Assembly (NCBI RefSeq): GCF_030272615.1
Contig: NC_081413.1
Coordinates: forward strand, 445,526,038-445,567,537
Reading direction: 5' to 3'
From: Cryptomeria japonica
Taxonomy: Eukaryota; Streptophyta; Pinopsida; Cupressales; Cupressaceae
DNA: 41,500 bases
This document shows, piece by piece, positions 32,013 through 41,500 of this stretch; position 1 is the first letter of the stretch; each line of letters begins with the position of its first letter. Position numbers and translations under genes: made by a program. Under the pieces are notes generated by a model. It ran no database searches. It was not told the DNA's origin and saw nothing but the letters and a program-made list of their open reading frames with translations.

Positions 32013-32830
32013 TGTTAGGATTCCCACAGATACTGAGAGGGGGGGGTGAATCAATATCTGACTGGTTAAATAATTTTCTTAACTTAAAACATGTAAAGCA
32101 TATCAATACTGTATATCAGTAAATAGAAAGTAATGTAATAAATAGAGATAACAATACCCACATGAAAAACACACTATAACACAGTAGTTTAACGAGGAAA
32201 CCCGGTGTGGGAAAAACCTTGGTGGGATTTGTAACCCACAATATTCACTTACTGGCCAATAAGAGAATATTACTACTATAATAGGGGCCTGCACATGCAA
32301 GAAGGCTAAGTGCCTAGAGCTCACTGCTCAATTACAAAATGGGAAGTCTCACTGACTTACAAAATGGATTATATAAATCCAATGTCTTGTACTACTTCAA
32401 AATAGCATCTACTATGCCAAATCCAATACCGGTTTATAGCTCTGCTTTATACATAAACCATTAACCTATAATTCGCATAATAGGTCTACCTTATTTCACC
32501 TAATAATCTCCTTCTATCTTCTTCCATATTATTACCTACAATTTTTTACAATGAACTCTTATATATATGAGTCATTTTACAACTTGCCAAGTCGACTTAC
32601 AATGATTTTACAATAATTAACAAAATATATTATAAACAAAATTCCTGTTGGCTTCTGTGTCGGTATGCTTCCTTTCACTACCGGTGCCGGTGGTCTATGT
32701 GCTGGTGTAGAGTTTGGCCTTGCTAGTGCCAGTAAATTGCCTTGCCGGTGTCATAGGATTGTAAGGTTTCTATCAATGACAAAACCTTCAATCACCTACA
32801 ATATCTCATTTTAGTGTGCATTTGCCAACA
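32013..32830 (-). repeat. 5' LTR of element B (818 bp)
   Basis: On the minus strand it begins TGTTGGCAAATGCAC at 32830 and ends GGGAATCCTAACA at 32013. Its hairpin near 32240-32275 shows one T.T mismatch, an intermediate between the element A and 3' LTR versions. The target duplication TTTTC follows at 32831-32835. Confidence 0.88.
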
Positions 32831-33243
32831 TTTTCTACGTATAAACATTGGTGTTATGGTATTGCTTCTTTATGTGTTGGTTGGTGTATGCACTTACAAT
32901 GAACTCTTATATATATGAGTCATTTTACAACTTGCCAAGTCGACTTACAATGATTTTACAATAATTAACAAAATATATTATAAACAAAATTCCTGTTGGC
33001 TTCTGTGTCGGTATGCTTCCTTTCACTGTCGGTGCCGGTGGTCTATGTGCTGGTGTAGAGTTTGGCCTTGCTAGTGCCGGTAAATTGCCTTGCCGGTGTC
33101 ATAGGATTGTAAGGTTTCCATCAATGACAAAACCTTCAATCACCTACAATATCTCATTGTAGTGTGCATTTGCCAACATTTTCCACGTATAAACATTGGT
33201 GTTATGGTATTGCTTCTTTATGTGTTGGTTGGTGTATGCACTT
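32548..33243. repeat. 348-bp tandem duplication spanning the edge of element B
   Basis: 32548-32895 and 32896-33243 are nearly identical. Each holds the last ~280 bp of the B LTR, the TTTTC (TTTTC at 32831 and 33179) and 60 bp of target DNA (ACGTATAAACATTGGTGTTA). Since it includes both transposon and target, it arose after insertion. Confidence 0.9.
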
Positions 33244-33345
33244 TAATTTTATTTTCTGTTAATCGGTTCATAAGCAATAAGTTCAGAAATTCATTTACCG
33301 GTAGAACATGGATTCACCCCCCCTTAGTATTCTTAGATTCCAACA
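33184..33345 (+). repeat. Right part of the copia-type target LTR
   Basis: ACGTATAAACATTGGTG, then GTTATGG, a TACCGGTAGAACATGG stretch, ATTCACCCCCCC and TTAGATTCCAACA. This is the U5 end typical of plant copia LTRs and resembles the end of the element A LTR. No primer-binding site follows, so this is a solo LTR or a 3' LTR. Confidence 0.6.
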
Positions 33346-35377
33346 TATTATTATGGAGATGTTGGAAGATTGAATTTGTTTTGAATGAAGAATTAGAGAA
33401 ACTACAAAATGTGAATCATAATATATCTTCTATTTTCAATGGTCAAAATATAGAAAGGTATTATTTCTCACAGAGCTCATTTAATATATTGAGTAATTTG
33501 GTTGATGCTCAACAAATATTCAAAATTCATGATAATGTAGTTGAAGATGTTGCATGGCAATTAAGGTATGAATATATATTTTGATCTATTGAAGATGATC
33601 ACAAATTTTTTATATGGACTTGGACAAATAAGACATAACAATCAATAATGAGTCATCAAAATAAGGTTAATTATCTTTCTTTGAATTCCTTAAATGAACT
33701 TGTAAGGCTTTGGTAGACGACATTAATGAAAGGGAAACCATTTGAAAAGAATAAAAGGAATTTGTAGCATCATAATATTTTTAAAACTCAAAAAGCTATT
33801 GATTTTGGACTTATTGATGGAGTGATTGAACTAGAATCTATTATACTAGTCACCCCTCTATTAGAGATTCTAGTGCTTCCTCTAGTGCTAAATTTGGAGA
33901 CTAACGATTAACATATGTAAATTTTTGAGGTTGGTGGCACTGGACAATAGATGAATTTTCATTATCTTAAGTTAGATTCTCAATTTGAGATGGTTTTTTG
34001 CATGAGAAGTGTTTTGCCTTTACTTTCTCCCTTTCCATTATTTTTCTTTGATGGTACTGAAAGATATGAAGAATAAATTTATTGTGGAGTTTTATTTTTT
34101 GGAGGTATGTAAATGATTTTTTCTAGAGCTTAGTATTGATGGTTTCTCAGAGAGTTCACAAGACTATGATCAATAATTATCACCCTTACGAGGGTCAAAG
34201 ACAACATGATAGAGCCCTATGTGTGTGAACATCAATATGGATTGTTGTTAAGAATAATTTAGTGTCTATGATTCAAGAGTTAAAGAGTGAGATATTGAGA
34301 ATTAACCTTGGGGATACACGTTTACAAGGGTTTAATTTTTAGGTCATGAGATAGCTTGATGGAGGTCCACATGATTTAGGATTTGTTTCATCTATAATAA
34401 ATATTCTAAGAAAAGTTTATTATTTTACATAATTGATAGGTTTTGCGATGTAATCGTTAAGGGGTGTTCCTTGGCAAGGTTAATTTGGTTCATGTATAGG
34501 TACAATTGTAAGAACAATATAATAAGGGGATAATTTTAGTGTAAATTACATTATATTACATTGTTATGAGGAATTATGTAATGTGGTTATTACAACTACA
34601 TCTCTAGTTATCAAAATTGTATCTCCTATGTACTAATCATCATTAGATCTTTAAATATTATCATCTATCATTAACCTTACTACCATCACACCAAGGTTTG
34701 TTTATTGGGGACAAACCTTGTAATTGGTGTCAAAATTAGTGAATTTTATTGCTATCTTGAATTTGCATTGATTGACAATGCATTAGAAATAGGTCATATG
34801 TTTGGAATTTTGCTAAAGGCATCATCATCATCTATGACTTATTTTAATGGTACATACTTTTTTACTAAATTCTCCTATTTTCATAAACTTATAATTAATA
34901 TTCCATTGAATATGACATATTTTCTTATAGAAACCTATTTAGCAACTATATTACAAAACTTTTAACCATATTGTTCTCTATAACTAATGAAAATACATCA
35001 TTTTGACTTGACATCAAGCATTGTTCTCTTTTCCTATAAATTATGATATATGTAGGAGTATCGAATGGTGACTCTTCAACACTCTCAAAATCCTTTCAAG
35101 GATGAATGAAAAGAATAGAATGCATAACAAGGATGCATGAAAATATTGATTGAATATGAAATATACAATGAGATGTCTTGCTTATAAATCCATTGTATGA
35201 TTTAGTATGAGCAACTATCATGACATAAATATTAAATGATTAGGTAACTAAAATTAATTGAGATGAATAGGATCTTAACTATAATTAACTTCTAAAAAGA
35301 ACATTAGGATCTAAGTTAACTTAACATGTAAATATGTCCCCTTACTTGATAAATAAAGGTACAAGACCTTTACTAGG
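33346..35377 (+). other. Unclassified stretch; possible decayed coding traces
   Basis: No confident gene. An open stretch at about 33350-33584 (NEELEKLQNVNHNISSIFNG) is not recognised. At 33726-33839 a plus-strand reading with one stop ends in KAIDFGLIDGVIE, which resembles the C-terminal signature of ClpP/ClpR proteases (EAxxYGLIDxVI). A small hydrophobic open frame at 34705-34965 has no recognisable feature. The rest is AT-rich. Confidence 0.3.
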
Positions 35378-35683
35378 TGTAGAATCCTAAAATTGCACCC
35401 TTTGCAATTTTGACCACATTTGAGGCCTTCGCCTTAGTGTTTGCATCCTCATGCTTGATCGGGACCCATTTATGTCTTCACCATGCAATAAATGTCATAT
35501 TTTGATATTCCACCTTGCATTTCACCTTAACCCTAGCCCAAATATGAGGTAGGACCAGGGCATGGTGCCTTGGTCCTCACTAGGACCATTTTTCCATGCC
35601 ATGGTCCTCCCTATTTGGGGCCCAATCAAAACCCTTCTCCAAATATCAAATTTGGGCAGGAATCCCATCCCCGTGTTAGCCTA
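35378..35683 (+). repeat. 5' LTR of element E (part confirmed by its partner)
   Basis: It starts TGTAGAATCCTAAAATTGC and is matched by 41195-41500. The LTR must extend further right: a TATA box TATATAAG lies at 35718-35725. I could not locate its end or a primer-binding site. Confidence 0.75.
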
Positions 35684-36639
35684 TGTTAGAAAATTAACAT
35701 AATTGACAATGGGAAAGTATATAAGGATGTCTTCCCCTCTCATTTGGGCATAAGGTGGATACAAGGGATAAGTGGGAGAACTACATTCAAGTAATGAATA
35801 ATTCAAGAATTAAAGTATTCATCATCAAGAACTTCTAGAGGTCTTCAATGCTACATATTCTTCATCTATCAATTATGGAGCAACATTAAATCATTCATTT
35901 GCAAGCATGTGTATGCATGTTAGGGTTTTGTCATGTTCATTCCATTTCATATAACATATGTGATTATATTCAAGAAGAAAAGCATCATAATCATTCATTG
36001 CAAATATGAGGTATACCTTTCCATCATTTTATTTCAGTATTTACAATATTTTATTCAAGGTTGATTCAAAACTGGGGTTTGACTTAGGCAAACCCTATTC
36101 CCAACCTTTTTCACCTTCTTTATGTGTGTAGGAAATAAGTATAGAGTTGTACTCTTCAGAATAAGCTTTATTCATAGAGATGAATCAACCCTTTTTGGTG
36201 TGTGAAAAGTTAGGAGGACTGTTGTGACATGCCATACTCCCATATTTTTAGGAGATTTTTCAAGGGTTATATCCAAATTGGCTTAAGCTTCTCAGATCCA
36301 AGTGCATGCAAAAATCTCAAATCTGTAGCTCATTGTTTTCTCAGTTTTACCTTCATTTTTCAGCACTTCACCTATTTCAGCATTTCAACTTAACAAAGAA
36401 GAGACCAAAATAAATCCAATCCATTCAATATTCAGTCCTTATTTGATTTGTGACTAAATCTAGTGGATTTCGTTCCCTCTTTTGAATGTAATGGTACTGA
36501 GTGAAAATTGATTTAGTGGTTTCTCCCTTTTATGTTGTAAATCACTAAATCAAAATTTCCCCTTTACATTTTAGTGAACTCGACTCCTTACACCATTAAT
36601 TTTGATTTGTGTTCTTAGATCTGATTATTTATGCAATTT

Positions 36640-37345
36640 AAAATTCAAGTTTTCATTTACAAGTTTGTTTTCCTTGCAAAATTTTGAAAATTTAGAGGTT
36701 AATTTCACTAAAACCGTAATTTTTAAAATTCAAAATTGAACTTGCAAATTGTTTAATTTGGATTAATTATTTTAGATATAAGTGCTTCTTCAATTTCAAA
36801 ATTCAAATTTTAATCTACAAGTCAAATTCCACAATTAAACTTTAAAATTAAGTGTTTAATTCCAAAAAGGCCCAATTTAAAAAAAAATTAAAACTAAGCT
36901 TGTGGGTTGTTTAAATTTTGAATTTCACACTACAAATTTGATTTCAATTCAAATACAAAATTGCAATCTTGGATTATATTTCAAATTTAAATTTTAAAAT
37001 TAAGTGGTTAGTTAAAAGAGCCCTAATTTTTAAATTTAAATTAAGCTTGTGCATTTCCCTATTTTGTATTAATTATTTCAATTTCCTTGTATCTAAATTT
37101 AAATTTTGAAATCAAGAAGTTCTTTTTACAAGGCCCTAATTTTAAATTTAAATTTTTAAAATTAAGAGGTTAAGTTCACAAAGGCCTAATTTTTAAATTA
37201 AAAATTTTCTTTGCTTATTTAATTTAATAGTATTTTTTCTAAAATTTTCCATTATTCAATTATTTTGCAAGTTCCAAATTTTAAATTTTAAATTTCAAAT
37301 TCTCATTTTCAAATTTCATTTCACATTTCTCAAAATTTAATTAAA
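36640..37345 (+). repeat. AT-rich leader of element E with diverged AATTTAAATTTTAAAATTAAG repeats
   Basis: At least five spaced copies combine TTTAAATTTTAAAATTAAG with GTTAAxxxxAAAGGCCCTAATTTTT, near 36690, 36835, 36985, 37090 and 37145. No coding capacity. It lies between LTR and gag. Confidence 0.55.
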
Positions 37346-37799
37346 AGCAAAAAAAATCAACTTTGTGAATCTCATCAATTTACATAAATGAAGTACTTTT
37401 ACTTATAAAATCCTGATTTATTTCAATTAATTTGCTTGGATTCAAATTTCAATATTCATCATGGTAATTAATGGATTCGATCTATTTTCTATTTCACATA
37501 TGATTACTTTACATTTTATGTACATTTATTATAATCATGTGTTGGATAACAACTTCTTTCACTTCATGTTCCTTTTTTTCATTCATAGCACTTGGAAATA
37601 TTCAATAATTTTTTTTTTCAAGTTGATTCCTTTTCATAAATTAGATCTCAAATCTTTCGCTCATCATGTACATTGTGTTATGGTGATGTTTTTGAGCAAA
37701 TGAATTTCATACATAGATCACCTAAAAGCTTTTGTATATCCTAATCCTAGAGATGTTATTGGAAAACCTAACTCTTGTACTTCTCCTAGGTTATCTAAT

Positions 37800-38850
37800 G
37801 TGAATGAAGAAAGAGATAATTCTCTTATCAATTATTTATCTAATGGAGAGAAAGCATTGAAGAGAAACATGGCCCCATCTTCTTCTCATACACATACCCT
37901 TGTGCAAGGAGGGCAATATCCAAATATTGGTGTTTCCATCTCTCTAAATCCTCCTTATTCTCCTAGACCCTATCTTAAACATAAAAAAAAATGTATATAA
38001 GATGATGTCATGAATTTAATTCATGATATCTCTCCCCATTTAACACTAAGTAAAGATGAGGCCTTAGATGATAAGGATCTTTCTTCCCAATCTATCAAAT
38101 ATGATGTGCATGCTGAAAGAAAGGAAAATCCTTCTCCACAAGATATTCCTTCTTCATCTACTAATCCTTTCATTCCTTCTAAACATCCTTACACGAAAAA
38201 ATTCAAAGAATTTTATTATAATGCTCTTCTGCCTTATCAATTAAAATATTCTTATAGGAGTGCCTTTAACATAATATCAAAATAAGGTTTTAGAGGACAA
38301 TGACTTCAAAAGTTTGAACAAGGAATTTGAGTCCTGACAAACCCTCCTACACAAATTAGTATAGAAGGAATAGGACATGATAATAAATCTCCTATGGATG
38401 ACATCCTTAAGATTCAAGACTTTAAAGATCATCTTTCAAGACAACAAGCCATTCACTCCTATAAAATTGCTTCTTCTTCAAAATCTCCTTTTTGTTTATT
38501 TCATCAAACTCATGATTAGCATGTTAATGATTATCTTGATTTTCAAAATGCAATGATAGAGTTTATTGATAGTGATAAAGTTAAAATCATTGATGACAAT
38601 CCTTCTTCTAATAATAATAACACTTGTCCTCAATCTCAAAAGCATAACCCTATGACTATTGATGACTAAGAAAGATTGGCTATTAGAATCTTTTGGAAAT
38701 TGAAGTATGACAAGAATGTTATTTTTCCTTTTTTTGAATTTTAGCACTAAGCATATATAAGGTAATCGACATTGTCTTTTTCATCATGAAAGTTATAATT
38801 CTCTTGGAAATTGTAAATCATTTATGGAATTTGGTCAAGAACAATAGGAT
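37800..38850 (+). pseudogene. Degenerate gag of element E with two CxxHx4Hx4C-type motifs
   Basis: A broken reading frame with Ser/Pro/Asn-rich stretches leads to CLFHQTHD-stop-HVNDY at 38493, followed by NAMIEFIDSDKVKIID. This is the arrangement C-x2-H-x4-H-x4-C ... (I/V)xx(L/F)ID seen at the gag-protease border of many plant Ty3/gypsy elements, here with the second His as a stop and the last Cys as Tyr. A second motif, CLFHHESYNSLGNC, at 38773 in another frame keeps the same spacing with the second His as Asn. Stops near 37998, 38283 and 38517 and at least one frameshift make it dead. Confidence 0.5.
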
Positions 38851-41194
38851 CATGCTCATATATGTCTTTCAACATATCTTGCTCTCTTTCTTGGTGAAAA
38901 GGTAGTGCCTTACCACTCCTCTTACCTCATGTTTCTCCTCACCCTATGACACAACTAGTTAACTTAATTGGGGTCTCTTTGTCATTAGAGGTGGTGATTT
39001 TTCAATTTCAAATAGCTTGGGGTAGAAACATGATGGACTCTTTTATCTGTATCCTATCTTTTATCTTTAAGTTTCACCACTTCCTTCATGGATTTCATTG
39101 TTCATAACTTGATGTCCATTCTTGCATAGAATTATCCTTCATGCGAGTACATTTGTGTCCATTTTTAGGACTTATTATTTGTTTGAAGTGATATATCTCA
39201 ATTATGAATAATTTCTCCTAAGGACATGCATGATTCTTCCCCCTTATCTATCCTTTTCTTCTTGCTTGGGGGGCAAGGGTGGCTTCTTCCCTTTCTCTCT
39301 TTCTATCCAAAATATAACTATTCCCTTTAGGGGTTGTATTTTTCATGTATTGATATCCTTTTTTGCAATGGTATGTCTCTAATGATTAATCCCTCCTTGG
39401 GGGTATTTGTGATCTTCCTTCCTTTCTTAGTCTCTCTCTCTTTGAAGATTGTCACTTCATTAGATTTGCATTTTACACATATTAATGTATTTTCTTGCAT
39501 TAGATATTTATTCATGAGAGTATATTGTGCATTTTTCTATGTTCAATATCTCTTTAGAAGTAGTGCAATTCTTCTCATTGTCCTTACACTTGGGGGGCAA
39601 TGATTTATTTCTCTCTCTTTCTCTAAGGATTCACTTTTCCTTTCTCAAGTTGTGTTGGCTTATGATTTGATGTCATGCCTTGTATGAATTTGTTGTTCTC
39701 TCAAGGTTTCTCTATTATAAAAGAGGCGTAAGTCCTTGGCTACAAACTCTTATTCACTTGGAAATGTACATCTATTATAAACTTAACCCCTCACATTGGT
39801 TCAAAAGTGTGTCATCCTTCATCATGAATCTCTTTCACCTAGCAATAGGATGAAGGTATGAATACTTGTCCCCCTTCCTTACTTTTGGTATAAAATCTTA
39901 TGTTTGTTGAAGATAGCTCCTCTTGGAGGTAGATGTCTTTTAATTAAAGATCTCTTTTTCAACTATCTTATCCTTGCATATAAGAGTATTTCCTCTTTAA
40001 ATTGGATTTATGGCATCATTTCCTAAAGGATATCTGTTTGGTGTTGAAGGTTAGGTATCCTTGTTTCTAGCTTCCTTAAGACATCAAATAGGGATTTTTT
40101 TACATCTTAAGGGGGGGCACCCATATCACTCCCTTTCTACCATATAGTACTATATTTTTTTTACATAATATTTTGGCATGTCTTAAACAAGTTGTTCATT
40201 CTCAAAACCCAGAATAAAAATATTACACGAGATGCTTCACGCACGAAACCAAACACAACCTTTTATATATGTCTTAGACAGGGGTACACATCACTAAAAC
40301 CAGTGCAAAACTCCTACATGGGATGTCCATGAAATTAGACATGTATCCATTTCAATTGGGATTACATATTCTTGAAAGTAGAGAAAAATTCTTAAACAAG
40401 ATGTTCGCAAATTTGCACATTAGCCCCTTGGTATTTGCACACACATTTTCCCCTTGGAATTTTAATTTGCATTACATGCCTTAAAAAGGTTGAAGAGAAA
40501 TCGAAAGAAAAGGAAACAAACTCTTATATGGGGTTGTATACACTTGAAACAAAACATCACTTGCACACATGCACGAGGATGAGTAGAACTAGAAGAATAG
40601 GGCTAGACTATTACTACTCTCCTCCTCAACATAGATCACCTATATGCAAACATCAAGGGGTGAGGCACCTATGTTCTCCTCTTTTTCATCATTCTTCTCA
40701 TGAATCACATGGATAAACACATCTAGTGTGTATTCATTCTCTCTCTTCATCGTCTCATGAACTCATAGCTTTGCTATTGATATTTCATGGATGATTCTTT
40801 CTTTTCTCTTTTATGTGATCGATTGTGTTCATGAGATGGTATTTTTGAAGAATAATATTAGTTGTTGAGAAATTTTGATAACGAGGTCTCTTCGGCTAGT
40901 TTAATTGAGGTCTTGTTTTTGGTTCTTATATTTTTTGTGTGTCTTTTTGCACGTCTTTTGAATTTGTTTGTCTTTTATTTTTGTTTCACCTTTGGTATTT
41001 GTCTTGTTCTTTGTGTTCTCTTGAATATGTTTGAGTAAGTTGACATCCAAAGATTTAGGCCTTGGTTCCTTGAAATTAGTGATATCTTATACTCCTTGTG
41101 ATTTTTCTCTGCATTCCTATTCTTCATCTCTCTTTCTTCTACTTTACAGTGAGTATTTGCATAAGATCATACTTCTACTAAAGTGGGGGATAAA
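38851..41194 (+). other. T-rich 3' part of element E, no gene seen
   Basis: C/T-rich DNA with several isolated G-runs in similar settings: CTTGGGGGGCAAGGG at about 39266, CTTGGGGGGCAATG at about 39590, AAGGGGGGGCACCC at about 40109 and AAGTGGGGGATAAAT at 41181. Only the last lies next to an LTR. Open frames here (39334-39603, 40435-40716) are low-complexity and not convincing. Confidence 0.45.
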
Positions 41195-41500
41195 TTTAGC
41201 ATCATAAAATTGCACCCTTTGCAATTTTCACCATATTTGGGGCCCTTGCCTTATTGTTTTCATCATCATGCTTGATCTAGACCTATTTATGTCTTGACCA
41301 TGCAATAAATGTCATATTTTCATATTCCACCTTGCATTGCACCTTAACCCTAGCCCAAATATGGGGTAGGACCAGGGCGTGGCGACTTGGTCCTCAATAG
41401 GACCATGACACCATGCCATGGTCCTCCCTATTTGGGGCACAATCAGAACCCTTTTTTGCATCTCAAATTTGGGTGGAAGTCCCTTCCCCATGTCAGCCTA
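41195..41500 (+). repeat. 3' LTR of element E, cut by the window end
   Basis: It is homologous to 35378-35683 over its full visible 306 bp, including TGCACCCTTTGCAATTTT, ACCATGCAATAAATGTCATA and CCATGCCATGGTCCTCCC. Its start is TTTAGC where the 5' LTR has TGTAGA. Confidence 0.8.

Larger units (their letters stand above)
20574..32830 (-). mobile_element. Element B: minus-strand relative of element A, carrying a nested insertion
   Basis: LTRs at 32013-32830 (5') and 20574-21394 (3') enclose, in minus-strand order, the primer site, gag, leader, ORF2 and two polypurine tracts. This is the same order as element A, again without pol. TTTTC lies on both outer sides (20569-20573 and 32831-32835) as target-site duplication. 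Removing the 5366-bp insertion at 22168-27533 leaves about 6.9 kb, close to the size of element A. The left terminus is mutated (TTTTAGG for TGTTAGG on the plus strand). Confidence 0.88.
35378..41500 (+). mobile_element. Element E: LTR retrotransposon, right end beyond the window
   Basis: A direct repeat links 35378-35683 and 41195-41500, equal in length (306 bp each). The second copy is preceded by a purine tract (AAGTGGGGGATAAAT), as a 3' LTR should be. Between them lie an AT-rich leader, a degenerate gag and T-rich DNA. By eye the two repeats are roughly 85-90% alike, so the insertion is old. Gypsy affiliation is inferred from the gag motifs. No pol was recognised, so it is either non-autonomous or heavily decayed. 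Confidence 0.7.

Noticed and set aside
39334-39603. 89-residue hydrophobic open frame
   Set aside because: Arises from T-rich DNA with no motif or conservation evidence; the same holds for 37461-37703 and 34705-34965.

Overview
The window is vascular-plant nuclear repeat DNA. It consists almost entirely of decayed, nested LTR retrotransposons, and I see no intact cellular gene, rRNA, tRNA or CRISPR array. Plant origin rests on the tRNA-iMet primer sites (TGGTATCAGAGC), Ty1/copia-style LTRs, a Ty3/gypsy integrase, and an antisense plant mobile domain (PMD) pseudogene. The AT-rich, old, deeply nested texture would suit a large genome such as a conifer, but that is only an inference.

Layout. 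(1) 1-8926: a tandem array of a 2892-bp unit. Each unit holds an RNase H tail plus integrase of a Ty3/gypsy element, its A-rich 3' leader, an LTR of a different family, and the first ~210 bp of that family's internal region. (2) 7966-14624: a complete copy of that second family ('element A', + strand), bounded by CTAAC target duplications. It has a coiled-coil/zinc-knuckle gag, a second large unrecognised ORF of about 1100 codons (ORF2), and no pol. (3) 14625-20104 or later: the apparent continuation of the gypsy host, with an antisense PMD pseudogene (15762-17650), repeat-rich noncoding DNA, a polypurine tract and a 3' LTR from 19331. (4) 20574-32830: 'element B', a minus-strand relative of element A with TTTTC target duplications, inserted into the U5 of a third, copia-type LTR. 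B carries a 5.4-kb nested insertion ('element C', 22168-27533) with another pol-less ORF of about 1041 codons, and a 236-bp inverted duplication inside ORF2. (5) 32548-33243: a 348-bp tandem duplication across B's insertion junction. (6) 33346-35377: unclassified. (7) 35378 to the window end: 'element E', a further LTR element with its 3' LTR cut off by the window, an AT-rich repeated leader and a degenerate gag.

Model. A gypsy element was hit by element A. A stretch running from the gypsy RNase H tail to just inside A's gag was then tandemly duplicated at DNA level and expanded by unequal exchange. Stop codons shared by all units show that the pol was dead before it was amplified. Elements A and B define a non-autonomous copia-like family (LTR - PBS - four-knuckle gag - TATA-like leader - ORF2 - duplicated PPT - LTR). 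Its large ORF2 protein, conserved internal leader, duplicated polypurine tract and covarying R/U5 hairpin are the best candidates for something undescribed. All coding regions are pseudogenes, mostly broken by nonsense codons rather than indels.
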